A DNA stretch of 64,000 nucleotides. Origin: Dichomitus squalens LYAD-421 SS1. Its lineage: Eukaryota > Basidiomycota > Agaricomycetes > Polyporales > Polyporaceae. The translations under genes were made by a program, and so were the position numbers. The notes below the pieces were generated by a model that did no database searches, was not told the DNA's origin, and saw only the letters and a program-made list of their open reading frames with translations. The DNA is taken from NCBI RefSeq assembly GCF_000275845.1, contig NW_006766974.1:22219-86218 (forward strand), written 5' to 3'. Shown in pieces: positions 43,884-54,929 of the stretch. How positions within the stretch are numbered: position 1 is the stretch's first letter; every line of letters begins with the position of its first letter.

Positions 43884-44845
43884 TCAGTCCTCCTTCTTGC
43901 CGACCTTCTTTTCGGCCTCGTCGATCGCCGCCTTGTCCGTCTGCGGGTCCGACGCCGCCCCAAACATCCCTCCCGCCTTGAACGGCCGCTTCAGGTCGCC
44001 CTCCGCGGGCTTGCCCAGCACGTGGATCGCGACCGGCTTCGCGTCGTACAGCGTCTTCAGGCCCATGAGCGCTTGGATGAAGAGCGGTTGGGTGTATCTG
44101 GCGGGGCGAGCATGTCAGACCGGGGTGCGGATGCGGGAATAGCGCAATTCGTAGACACGCAGACAGAGACGTACTTCATGTAGAGGTGCATGAACGCCAT
44201 CATCGCGACGCCGAAGTAGACCGCGCGCATGAGCTTCGACGTCTCCTGCAGGTCGTAGTCCCGGACGGTCGTCGTCACCAGCTTGTTCGCGCCAGGGTCC
44301 TGTCGGAGACAAACGGGTGAACGCCGCCCCTTGAGCGCACGCCAGCAGGACACGTACCATCGGGTTCGGCTCGACTGTGCGTCGCAACTTGCGTTCAGCC
44401 CCTCCCGTCGACGAACTCGAGACATCATGCGAGACGTACCATACTTGAGCACCGTCTGGTCGTTCTTCTTCTTGATCTGCGGGCCCCTCGCGTGAGCGCC
44501 CTGTCCCCACGAGTAAGGCCGAAAGAGGACGCACCTGCAGGCCGGTGTAGTAGTACACGCCGAGGACGAGGACCTGCGTCGCGACGTATGCGATGCGGAC
44601 GTACGTCAGCACCTGGGGGTCGTCGAACGGCACCCTCTTGGCCACTACAGCCCCGGTATGATTTTGCGGACGGACAGACGTGTGTTGTGGCGGCGCATTT
44701 GGTCACAGCGGGAGTGTAGCAGCGAGCACGGGGTAGAAGAAGCACGAGCGACGTCAGTTCGGACACAAGAGAGGCAAACGGGGACGGCACACGGACATTG
44801 CATGGCACCAAGGGAGATGACGAGGTTCTGCACGGCGGGGTTCAT
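43884..44845 (-). CDS. PHO88: PHO88/SND3-type ER membrane protein
   Basis: Six exons: 44845-44797, 44644-44535, 44476-44440, 44374-44358, 44299-44175 and 44097-43884. All are in frame and give 183 residues, the expected size. The 17-bp exon encodes VEPNPM. Conserved features are MNPAVQNLVISLGAMQ at the start, PFDDPQVLTYVRIAY, IKKKNDQTVLKY, LVTTTVRDYDLQE, MMAFMHLYMKYTQPLFIQ and GKPAEGDLKRPFKAGGMFG. In yeast Pho88/Snd3 is a subunit of the SND pathway that targets proteins to the ER membrane, and was first linked to phosphate uptake. The C-terminus is lysine/glutamate rich. Intact, single copy in the window. Confidence 0.95.
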
Positions 44846-45530
44846 CTTGCCGGTATAGACTGGCTGCAGACAAAGGACAAGGACAGGACTGTGTGGGCAG
44901 AAGACGGGGAGGATGAAAACCAAAGGTGATGTGGGGGGGGAGCAAGAGGAGGAGGAGGGGGAGGGGGAGGAGAGAGGAGTGCGCAAGCCCAGATGTGTGT
45001 GGCCACTTTTTGCTGGCCACCGGACGTGTCCCTTCCTCTTTGGGCCGCCCGTATCGCTCCTCCACGCACGTGACGCAGGCACGGGCAGAATGCGATAGCC
45101 GCTTGCCGTCCTGCTTCTCACAACTGTGTGTCCTGCTCAGGCTCAGGCCCATGGACGCGCACCGTCTTTCTGATTGCGGCGTTCCTCAGCTTCCTCAGCG
45201 AAATTGGTCCTCTCCCAGCTGCCTAGGAACGTTTCAGTAGCTCTCAATCCGACTCGTCCATCAACCATGAGGCTTGTCGCATATAGCTGCAAGTGTTTTC
45301 TTATTACGCCCCTCCTGTGCGCACTTCAGCATCTCTTGCAACGCTCTCTGCGTCGTCACCTATGCTAGCCTTGCGATTCCCTCTCAATGCTCTGTTCTTG
45401 GCCTTGGCGGGAGCGCGGAAGCTCCGTCGTACGTAGACATGGTTCATCTCGTCTGTTCCGTAACAGTAATTGCAGTCCTTGTGCATAAGCGCCCAGTATG
45501 TTGTTAGCTCCTCGTCTCCCCCAGCCCGCC
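44846..45530. other. PHO88 upstream region with purine-rich tract
   Basis: Contains a G/A-rich tract (about 44928-44985: a run of nine G, then GAGGAGGAG). Presumed promoter of PHO88. No coding sequence recognised. Confidence 0.45.
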
Positions 45531-45559
45531 ACAGCATCAGGCTCCGAAGCGAGCCCACA

Positions 45560-46634
45560 AGATCTAGTACGACGATGGCAACCTCGACATCGTGGCCGAT
45601 GATACTGCATCTCGAATATATCAAGGCATCCTCTCATCCATCTCTTCCGTATCTGAGGACCTCTTCTCCCTCCCGCAGCTGGAGGGAATCGAGACCATGG
45701 ACGAGTTTCCGACTCCCTAGCGGACCTCCGCCACTTCTTGAGCGTCGTCCCCAAGTCATCCGCCGAGTACTTCTCCAGCAGCCCTCCGTACACCCCTTGT
45801 TCATCGACGAGAACCATAACCGCGCCCGCATAGGTTCCTAGACCCCGACCACAAGCTCCCCTTCGCCCGCCTCGCCGTCACGATCCGCATTACGCACAAA
45901 TACCAAGCCGACCGCCTCCTCGAAGCCGCCGCTTCCCACCTCCGCCGCTTCTCCTCCTCTCTCGCCCCCCTCGGCTCGTGGCCCTCGCAATGCTCCTCGG
46001 CCGACATCCAATCCCAGCCCAAGTCGCGCGCCGGGCTTGCCGTGCCCATGTCCGGCGCGACAGGCATCGAGGCCGTCAACCTCACCCGCGTCCGAAGCCC
46101 CGGGGGACTACGCCTACGCCGAAACGTTTCCCCTCGCCTTCTTCCTCTGCCGCTCCGGCAGCCCCCTCCTCCTGCGGTACGGGGCGCGGCGGGAGGACCG
46201 GCGCCTCGAGCGCCTCTCGGACGCGGACTATCTCCCTTGCGTGCGCGCGCTGCCCGCCCTCGCCTCTACCTTTCCCTAGGCCGGGGAGGTCGCGCTCCGC
46301 ACGGCGCCTAGCGGGCGGGGAAATGCTGCGGGAGTGCGAACAGGAGCGGTTCGCGGTGCCGCTGTGGGACGGGCTCGTTCGGGACGAGAATAGGAGGGTG
46401 CCCCCGCGGGCGTGGAGGGAGCGGGCGGTGTGCGGGGCGTGGAGAGCGCGTGTGTTGGTGGTTTTCCAGGAGGTTGTGAGACCGAGGATCGTGCGGAACG
46501 TTGTGCAGGCCTTTTCGGGGCCCGTTGTGGACCCTGAGTGTTGGGACGATGAGGCAGGTGAGGTGGTGCCTGCGAGTGTGTTGATTACGAGCGGTGCTGA
46601 GATCTGTATGAATGCAGTTCCTTCTCCTGTCTAA
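45560..46634 (+). pseudogene. BTB/POZ-type gene I, broken
   Basis: Belongs to the J/K subfamily. The first half reads DDGNLDIVADDTASRIYQGI, EDLFSLPQLEGIETMD, then stops. The second half, after an apparent intron, has VTIRITHKYQADRLLEAAAS and GIEAVNLTRV. In a shifted frame follow FPLAFFLCRSGSPLL and RLERLSDADYLPCVRALPAL. The frames change at least twice and the BTB end (normally PVIRLPDPATDLRHFF) is mutated to stops. The terminal about 110 codons stay open but do not resemble the family tail. Very GC-rich. Confidence 0.75.
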
Positions 46635-46970
46635 CGCCTGTTTGGGGAGGACGACGATTGATTCGACACTTTCTGGAGCTCTGCAGGCGGACACTTCGGA
46701 CCGGTTAGCTTCACGGCCACGATGACTTCTCCCAGTGCTGACATGCATGGTCGACCCCACGCGGTACCGCAGCACAAAGCAGCACGACTACTTCAGCAGC
46801 GCTGACATCTTTGTTTCACATCTCCATCGTCCTCACCAACTACGATCGTGCTGCTCAACCCTCGACAGTTGCGATCTTAGAGTGAGTACACCGTGATCAG
46901 CTACAGGAGTCGGTTGACTGACGATGCATACTAGATTGATATCCAATCCTGATCTATATCTGCCCTCGTC

Positions 46971-48053
46971 ATGTCTCCCACCGATTGTCATCTTGCGCCC
47001 GAGGCCAAGCGAGACGAGGAGATCTGGTTCGAGGACGGGAATATCATCATCGTCGCTGGGGACACTGCATTCCGACTGTACAAAGGTATCCTCTCGGCAG
47101 CCTCGCTCGTATTCAAGGACCTGTTCTCCGTCCCTCAACCTGAGGATGGCGAGACCATGGACAACTGCCCTGTCATCCGCCTCCCAGATCCTGCCACGGA
47201 TCTTCGTCATTTCTTCCGCGCGGTGACTAAGCCTGATTTCAGGTGAGGTGACGCTCTACTGCAGAGTTGACAGATCGCTGATAAGTTGCGACTGCTATTG
47301 GGTTACATCCGCTGAAATCCTAGTCATCTCCGCCATGACTATAAGCCCGCCTTTGGTATGTTGGCTGCAGTATGCCGCATCGGACACAAATATCAGGCCG
47401 ACGAAGTTGTTGATGCGGCGGCTTCACGCATCGAAAACTTCTTCGCCCGTTGGCCTAGCACAGCGGCGACAATCATCTCAAAGAACAGAGGTAGAATGCC
47501 TTTGACTTGGGAGTTGTTTTGGTGGGCGCACAACCGCCTCTGTCCCACGGCTGTGGAAATTCAAGACGCATTCGAAGCCGTCGGTCTGGCTCGACTGCTT
47601 GGTCGGCCGAGCATACTACCTTTCGCGCTGTACCTATGCTGCGCGGGAGATCCGCTACACATGCGCGATGGTGTCCCTCGGCCGGACGGAGCCGTCTCGC
47701 GACTCTCCAGCGAGGACTATTTGAGATGCATCCAGGCTATCCCTAAGCTACGGGCGGCATGCTCAGATAAGATACGCTCTGTCCTCGCTCGTTCTATGAC
47801 CGCTAGCGTGCTGTCAGATTGCACCAATGGAGGCCAGTGCGCAGAGGTTTTTGAAATGATGCACCGCGACTTTATAGAAGAAAAGTACGTGCCAGTAGTC
47901 ACGGATTTGTTCGCGTCGATTCGCTTTTTGCGTACCAAGCCCGTGGCCTATACGACATACTATCTATGCCTCTGTTCGAGATGTGTGCTCAGACTCGATG
48001 TCATAGAGTATGGCGGTGAGGCGGCCTTTCTGACAAAAGTTTTCGAGCTGTAG
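46971..48053 (+). CDS. BTB/POZ-type protein copy J
   Basis: Exons 46971-47242 and 47324-48053 join in phase 2 (AG|T) to 333 residues. The start ATG opens MSPTDCHLAPEAKRDEE. The BTB half is EIWFEDGNIIIVAGDTAFRL, VFKDLFSVPQPEDGETMD, NCPVIRLPDPATDLRHFF. Exon 2: MLAAVCRIGHKYQADEVVDA, DAFEAVGLARLLGRP, ILPFALYLCCAGDPLHMRDG, SSEDYLRCIQAIPKL, YVPVVTDLFASI, and a cysteine-rich end YLCLCSRCVLRL. Together with K, L, M and I it forms a subfamily marked by DG(V/A)xRxDG and the (D/E)YLRC helix. It lacks the FWEKLP ending of the C-to-H group. Intact. Confidence 0.9.
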
Positions 48054-48223
48054 CGTATTATACCGCAGAATGAACCAGCCATATTACAGACTTCCTGAAT
48101 GACGGTGAATGATAGTATACGCAGCTTTCAGAGACAAGAGGACGAATCTCATAGCTTTGGCCGGGGACGCGATTATCGGAGCAAGCACCGGGAATCCAAA
48201 CGGACGGATATCATTGGGGCAGT

Positions 48224-48496
48224 TTGGCTGGATATGATGCTATTCTCGCTCTTTCTATGTTTCGCATCAGACTGGTGCGATTCTCTGTGCCTCCGACGAA
48301 AAAGGACTGGACAATACCTTGTCTAACGAGGACTAAGTACCTGAAGTGCATCCAAGCGATCCCCAGGATCTCATCTGCGCCTGCGGCCCATGTTCGCTCT
48401 GTCCTTCCGGTCTGCACAAGACCCTCGGCAATGTCTGACTGCGCTGTTGAGAAGTTGTTTGTAATATTCCAACACTGTCATGATCGCGGTGTATAA
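48224..48496 (+). pseudogene. Solo C-terminal BTB-family fragment M
   Basis: The reading TKYLKCIQAIPRISSAPAAH followed by VRSVLPVCTRPSAMSDCAVE matches YLRCIQAIPKLRAACSDK and VRSVLA..TASVLSDC of copy J. The part before it is scrambled and the frame ends early, without the LCxxC tail. It lies between copies J and K on the same strand. Confidence 0.7.
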
Positions 48497-49290
48497 AGGG
48501 GAACAAGATGTGATTGCGTCAGACGAACTCTTCGCTTCGATGGCACATAGAAGGGTCATAGCTTAAAAGCGTTTCGCGATGCATACCAGTCTTGACTTGG
48601 TCGATATCCTTCAAGTTCTAGGTGTACTCCGGACTGATGTTAGGGCATCCAGCGTCAAGACACGCACATATATGCATGACATATATACTTCAAGTTGAAA
48701 TGTATACACCAAGTTGATTTCGTTGTATTCGGTTCATGCTCACAGTGATGAGCTCGAGGATATACATAGTCTGCGGCGCGCGATGCGCCGGACAGCATCG
48801 CGGTCTGAGTCAACTCAAAAGACATGTTTTGGCGCTGAGGGTCCGCGCCGCGTTCCATTGGCCTCATATCTGGCGCTTATCACGTAGGATGGCTTGAAAC
48901 GGCCTCTGAGAACGTTCAATGCTTGTCCACTGAAGGACTCACAGCAGGATGCCTTCTGCCCGATCTTCCGGCGACCCGAACGAAGGAGCTTCGTGACATC
49001 GAGGGCCATTGAGGTGTCACACGTCGCGTCCTACCGCAGCGGCTGTCTCACGCTTTACTCTTGTCTTCTAATCGTCGTGCACGATCGACACCCTCTATCT
49101 TTCAGTGTGTCGGTATCCGTTCTTGTGATAGCTATTCCAGCTATAACTGAGAGTAAGTACGCAGTCCTCTAGTTCTCTCTGAGAGTCGATTGATGAGTAG
49201 CTTTTGATAGAACGATCTACGTGCTTTCCCCGTATCCTCCGACCTCGCTATCTTCTGTTGACCACGTTGCCCACCGGCCGTCGTCGAGAA
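48497..49290. other. Spacer between fragment M and BTB copy K
   Basis: No coding sequence recognised. Two overlapping ATATAT motifs occur near 48668-48690. Confidence 0.4.
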
Positions 49291-50333
49291 ATGCAAAAGG
49301 ATGAGGATTTCTGGTTTGAGGATGGAAACATCGTCATCATTGCCCAGGATATCGGGTTCCGACTCCACAAGAGCATCCTCTCATCCGTCTCTCCCATTTT
49401 CCGCGACCTCTTTTCCGTTCCACAGCCTGAGAACGCCGAGACGATGGATGGCTGCCAGATCGTGCGTGTATCGGACTCTGCGAGTGACCTTCGCCATTTC
49501 TTCCGTCTGGTGATCAGACCTATCTTCGAGTATGGCTTTTCCTTCACGAGTCGCCGTCTCGACATCATTCTTACACACCGCCCTACCGTTGCGGCGTTAG
49601 CTTCCTTAATTCCGGATATAGGCCTTCCTTTCGTATGCTCGCCGCTATTTGCCGTGTCGGCCACAAATACCAGGCCGACGCAGCGGTGGAAGCCGCTGCT
49701 CAACGGATCGAAGGATTCTTCCGCGGATGGCCTCACACGCTCCAAGTGTTAGGCAAGAGGCAGCTGACCATACCGGGTCTTAACTGGGAAGCCTTTTGGT
49801 CAATGCACCAAGTGATCCAGCGCACTAGCGCCACGATTGAAGATGCGATCGAAGCGGTCAATCTTGCTCGACTGCTGGGCCGGCCAGATATCCTACCTTT
49901 CGCGCTGTTCCTGTGTTGCGCGGGGGACGCGCTCCACTTGCGGGATGGCGTTCCTCGGGAGGATGGCACGGTCGAGCGACTCTCCAGCGAGGACTACTTG
50001 AAATGCTTCAAAGCCATCCCCCAGCTGCTGTCGACGTGCTCGACCGATGTCCAGTCTCTCCCCGCTCACTGGAAGGAGTCGGGCTCGTCGCCCGAGTGCT
50101 CCCGCCCGGGAGCATGCCTAGATGTGTTTAGGATGATGCATGCCGAGGACGCAACAGAGCACTACGTGCCCGTAGTGACGGATCTGTTCACTTCGGTGCG
50201 TGTCAGGAAGGTCAAATTCGCGGTTTATGTACAGTATAGCGATCGCCTCTGCGTGAACTGTACCTCCAATCTCAAAGGGCTATGCTGCTGTATCGAGCGT
50301 GAGGATTATCTAAAGAGGGTCTTTGATTTGTAG
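49291..50333 (+). CDS. BTB/POZ-type protein copy K
   Basis: Exons 49291-49529 and 49601-50333 join in phase 2 (GA|C) to 323 residues. The start ATG (MQKDEDFWFEDGN) is the only in-frame one close to the domain; the frame is open further upstream, so a small extra exon is possible. Close relative of copy J: IVIIAQDIGFRLHKSIL, FRDLFSVPQPENAETMD, MLAAICRVGHKYQADAAVEA, EDAIEAVNLARLLGRP, ILPFALFLCCAGDALHLRDG, YLKCFKAIPQL, HYVPVVTDLFTSV and LCVNCTSNLKGLCCC. The tail therefore carries five cysteines. J and K differ mainly in the linker around the WP.T.. stretch after the second helix. Intact. Confidence 0.9.
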
Positions 50334-50636
50334 ATCACAACGACTGTACACTGTGTATCCTGCGACCCAACAGGCTTACGTACTACCGTACTCGAATTGT
50401 GGCTTGCGGAATGCGGGGCCGCCCGGCTCTTCGTGGACACTGTCCCGTGAGCCAACGAGAGGTAGCCGTCGTAGGTACTATGATTGATTTGCACGAAACC
50501 GTTTGGTACCGTGCCAATGTGCCAATGAGAATCAGTAGAAGTGTGAATGCCTGCGATTCGTCACATCTCAAACCGGAGTTCCCTTGGCAAGCCCTAGAGC
50601 CAACCCCCCGACACAGAGAAACGGCACCATGTTAGC

Positions 50637-51089
50637 ATGGAAACGACAGACGCGGTCGAAGCGGTGAACCTCTGTCGACTGCTCGGTCAGCCGGAGATCC
50701 CGCTTGGAGCACTGTACTTGTGCTGCACCGAGGGACCACTGTACCTGCGCAACGGTGCTACGCGCGAGGATGGGACAGTCGAGAAGCTGTCTGACGAGGA
50801 CTACGCTAAGTGTTTCGAAGCATTCCCCAAGTCGGCGGGACAATGGTGGATCAGCTTACGCGTGAAGACGAGGCAACAGTTCCTTTCTTCTTGCACTGCG
50901 CGGATACAGTGCGAAGATCAGTGGGGAAAGATGCATGATGAGTTGATAGCAGACGTGTTATATTTATGCACTCCGACGGATCTGTTTGCGTGCCTAGGAA
51001 GTATGAAGGCTAAGCCCAAGGCGTATTCGGAACATCGTGGACGCCTCTGTGCGCGATGCATGTCTCATCTAGATATGTTGACCCTGTGA
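50637..51089 (+). pseudogene. Solo C-terminal BTB-family fragment L (open, 150 codons)
   Basis: It opens at ATG 50637 with METTDAVEAVNLCRLLGQPE, then PLGALYLCCTEGPLYLRNGA, DEDYAKCFEAFPK, CTPTDLFACLGS and LCARCMSHLD. It thus contains everything from the middle helix to the cysteine tail of copy K, but no BTB domain, and no BTB sequence is found in the 300 bases upstream. The frame is unbroken to the stop at 51089. Either a 5'-truncated duplicate or, less likely, an expressed BTB-less short form. Confidence 0.65.
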
Positions 51090-51282
51090 GCCTCTTCTGA
51101 GGGACCTGTTTCGTGTAAGAGAGGCTCATCTATGCATGTACTCGCATTACTATAAACGATGATTGAACGAGTAAAGCGGCCGACGGACTTGTCAGTCTGG
51201 AGTTGGCGGTCCAGAGAAGATGACGTCAGAGAACAGCAGGCGCCAATGATGTCGACTCCGCCCGCCATCGACGCTTACAGAA

Positions 51283-51289
51283 TATATAT
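51283..51289 (+). promoter_or_regulatory. TATA-like element of SLM1
   Basis: TATATAT 45-51 bases upstream of the SLM1 start codon, followed by a CT-rich stretch directly before the ATG. Typical layout for a fungal core promoter; inferred. Confidence 0.4.
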
Positions 51290-51333
51290 GCGACTACTTC
51301 CGTCCCTTCTCCCCCCACACTCTTTCCACCGCC

Positions 51334-53408
51334 ATGAACGAACCCGTCTCTATCTCCCGCGCCACCTCTCTCTCGCGCCCAGCGAGCAGAGCAAGCAGAC
51401 ATGGCTCGACCATCTCTCGCAGCCAATCCCTCATCCAGAAGAATATCGCCGCACACGACCTCCGCCCCTCCGACATCCTCATCGAGCGTTTCACCGCCTG
51501 GAAGGCCATCGTCAAGCAGCTCATCTCCTACTTTGAGGGAATTGCAGACATAGAGAACAATATCGCCCGCGAAATGACCAAACTCGCGGGCATCATCCAG
51601 GTCCCCTTCCGGTCTGGCAATCAGTTCCTGGGTGAGGGCGGTCTCCAGGTGCGTCTCTGTCCTTCTCGTACCAGAGATCTTACTCAATGTGCGCATTCGG
51701 ATGTAGGACATTTTCTACGGCATTCGCGACAAGACGCGTGCGATTGCCGACCAGCACGCGAATCTGGGTCGCACAGTCGACGGGTCTATTGTGCAGCACC
51801 TCCAGAAGCTTAAGGCAGAAATCAAGGCGCATATAAAGGTGAGATATATCCTATATCTCCTCTGGCGGTGTCTTGCGAGGTGCGTTGTAGCGCACCGTAT
51901 GGTGTAAGCGGCGCAGCGGGGGGTGGTTGGAGATCGTGAAGCATCCTAGTTCAAAGTCGTCCTGCGCTAGCTCGCCACAACGCATCGTTGATGAATATGC
52001 ATTGCGTACTGAACCTTCATTCTCAGAATATCCAAAATGATACCGGAAAACTCGCAACGGCAGTCGCGAAGGAGCGCGAATTGTCTGCCAAGCTCATCGG
52101 AGACCTTAGCACCAATGTGTCCATCTACAAGAACACCCCTCTCAATATCACCGCGAAGACGGATCCATACGTCGCCAACCAAGCCGTCTTCCGCCAGCTC
52201 GTGAAACAGGTCCACACTGAGAATGCACTCCAAAAGTCGCTGCTCCTCACGCAGGCGTCCTCGGCTATGTTCGAGGCATCTCTAGTACAGGCGATCCAGT
52301 CCGCGTGGGCGACGTTCTCCGAGTGGCGGACGCGCATGGACAACAGCATCGGCGAGCTCTTCAACCATCTCCAGACCGACATGTCCGCGCTCCCTCCAGA
52401 CCGTGAGTGGATCACCTTCGCCGCGCGTGAAGACCACCTCGTCGACCCCGAAACTCCTCTGCGTGACCCACAAGCCATTACGTACCCTAGCAAGGATGAC
52501 CCGAGCGTGCTCCCGGTGCACATCGGCCTTCTCGAGCGTAAGAAGCGCTACACGCGCACGTACAGGGAGTCTTACTACGTCCTCACCGCCGCCGGCTTCC
52601 TGCACGAGTACGCCTCGTCCGACCCCGCCGTCGGACACCAGCCGCTCTTCTCGCTCTTCCTTCCTCTGTGCACCCTCGGCCCGCCCTCGCCCTCGTCCGC
52701 CAAGTCGCACAAGTTCCACATCGAGGAGCGCAAGGACGGCACGGGTGCGACGAACTCGGGCTCGTTCCGCCACATGAAGGACTCGCTCATCGGCAGGGGC
52801 CACAGCACCGGCCGTGCATGGGCGTTCCGCGCACGCTCGCATGATGATATGATGGAGTGGTGGAACGACATACGGATGCTCTGCGCCCGGTATCTCGTCG
52901 CGAGCGAGCAGATGGAGCGCGACGGTCCTGTTTTAGCAGCCGTTCGCGCTGCGGGGTATACAAGCGACGACGATGGTGAGGAGACTGAAGAAGGGAGCAG
53001 TATCGAAGAAGAGGCGGACGATGACGATGACGCGATTTACGTCGAGGCGAGAGACCTAGCCGATGGCGAAGGCGAGGAGACAGGACCCCCGGAGTATTCG
53101 CATGGGCCGGCGGTCTCCGCGCGCGATAATGGAGCAAACGGCTACCCTGTGCGCAATTTCTTGACTGCTGGGCCTCGTCGTCCGTCCGCTGATGGTGGTG
53201 CACGTAGGTCGACAAGAAAGATGGCGCAGGCCTGAATCGCCGCCTGAGCCGCCGCCAGGAGAAGGCGCCCGAGGGACAACCCGCCCACGCCTCGACGCCT
53301 GGCCCGGGGCCTGCGGACGACGACGAAGGCGCGGGGGCCGCTGAGCATGAGCATGAGGGAGATTCTGCAGAAGCTGGCCAACAGAGTCGTTTCACGGAGG
53401 GTTTGTGA
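51334..53408 (+). CDS. SLM1: SLM1/SLM2-type PIP2-binding TORC2 effector
   Basis: Exons 51334-51648, 51707-51838, 52027-53148 and 53208-53408, all phase 0, give 589 residues. The last intron is deduced because the frame after TYPV continues (DKKDGAGLNRRLSRRQEK) only if 53149-53207 is removed; otherwise the protein stops at 53235. A Ser-rich N-terminus leads to an F-BAR-like helical region: FTAWKAIVKQLISYFEGIAD, IQNDTGKLATAVAKERE, SAWATFSEWRTRMD. A PH domain follows (GLLERKKRYTRTYRESYYVL to WWNDIRMLCARYL). The tail is strongly acidic (DDDGEETEEGSS). In yeast Slm1/2 bind PI(4,5)P2 at eisosomes and carry signals to TORC2. Intact, single copy. Confidence 0.93.
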
Positions 53409-53990
53409 TATGCAAGTGTCTTGTCGTCTCGGTCCGACCCGGAAGGATGTATGTCTAGGTTTGATTGTACGTTAGCTCTTCCTTGTCTTCCTTGATGTTG
53501 TGGACGATTAGTTCGTTCGTATAGTCGTTCATGATCTGCACGTCATGTTTCATGATTCGGCCACGACTGTGCGCGGCGCAGAACACCCGGCCGTCTTGTT
53601 TAGCAATTCTGGCATTTCGCGTATAGGCTCTTTGTACTTTGTCCTTCGCGCTTCCGTTCTGGATGTACGTCTATAGGATCGCCGGTATTATCATTCGCGA
53701 TGGTGGCTTTACGATGGCCGATTGTTAGTCCGGTTCAGTGCTGTTCCCGGCCACTGTGCTCCTAAGCCATAACTTGCTCTCAGGAAAGTTGAAGCCGTTG
53801 GGATCTGACGAAACCCTCTCCACTGAGTAGCAACTATACTTGCGTCATGCGGCCTGAGCGTATTTACCTTCCTCGACGCGGCCTTCATAGCCCCTCTGCA
53901 GCAACTGTGAACGCCAACGGCGATTCCGAGTTTGCTTTGACACTTGAGTAGCTTCAGTTCGCAGTTCGCGCTCTTCAGACTCTGGACACC
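53409..53990. other. Intergenic after SLM1
   Basis: SLM1 3' region and spacer; no coding sequence recognised. Confidence 0.4.
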
Positions 53991-53999
53991 AACTCGAAC

Positions 54000-54550
54000 A
54001 AACGACCGTGCAAAACGTCGTCAAGACCATCGTCATCATCGCCTTCGGCGTGACGGACTACGTCGACGGCCCGATCGAGACCGTCAAGCAGCCGGTCGTC
54101 TACAAGCGCCGCAGGGCTCGTCTGAGCCTCGTCATGTGAAGCTCATCGGTGCCCCTCCGTTAGCCTCCTCTGGATCCTTCGCCGCCTCGCGCGACAGCGA
54201 TCCAGAAGATCCTCGGACGCCGCTCGTGTTTACTGCGTAAACCAGTGACCATTACTCGTTCATTCGCCGGTCGATAAAGGACGCGTCTCGTCTGATAAAC
54301 CAGCGGCTGGAACTCCCCGATGCAGATGACGTCGCGGACGGATCGTCCCAAGCAGCGATCAACCCTTGCGTCCGCGGCACCACGCTGAAGACAACGGTGC
54401 GACACCCACAGTGGGCGACGGCTCCCCGCCTGCGACACATAGGACACGCCAGAGGTCCAAGCTCGATACCTGGTATACGTCGGCGGGCGCACCCATCTGT
54501 CAAGCTCAAGACGCACCTCCCGCCAGCTACGGAGGCGCGCCAGCCTGATT
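54000..54550 (+). pseudogene. TVP38-family relic (last TM and tail only)
   Basis: The plus-strand reading QNVVKTIVIIAFGVTDYVDG then IETVKQPVVYKRRRARL matches QKIVKIVLIVITTIVTMGAM and IDNVKQEVIYKRRKARQ of TVP38-2. After a short frameshift, HVKLIGAPPLASSGSF and SDPEDPRTPLV match QAKLAGASASSFPF and DDPEDVTPLV. A Pro/Ser-rich frame to about 54550 may be the rest of the tail. No upstream VTT core is present. Its strand is opposite to the three complete paralogs. Confidence 0.75.
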
Positions 54551-54929
54551 GTCCATGGACTTGGACCCGTCAACCGCTCTCGTCGCTGCACTTTGATGCC
54601 GTATGCATCGTGATGGGTCAGAGACTCGAGAGGGTCCGTTACAACGGTCTTTCTATGATTCGGCAGGCATGCATCTTAGCATTACATAGCTTGAACATAT
54701 AACAATCTCACTACTCGTACGGTTGACCTCGCTTGATACTAGCAGCCATATGCAGTGTTCAGCGTAAACTGCGGCGCTTGACCGGCTGGCGAGCAGAGAG
54801 CGAAGGTTGGCCGTCCTTGCGCGGCTTACCGCACCTTGCCTCCTAATGGGGTGTGATCTGTTCATCTATCGCGTTACAAGCCCTTCAAGCGCTATTGATT
54901 GAATGTGTACCACACCGAGCGTACGTAGA

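Noticed and set aside
52282..52842. Antisense frame within SLM1
   Set aside because: Shadow of the SLM1 coding exon.
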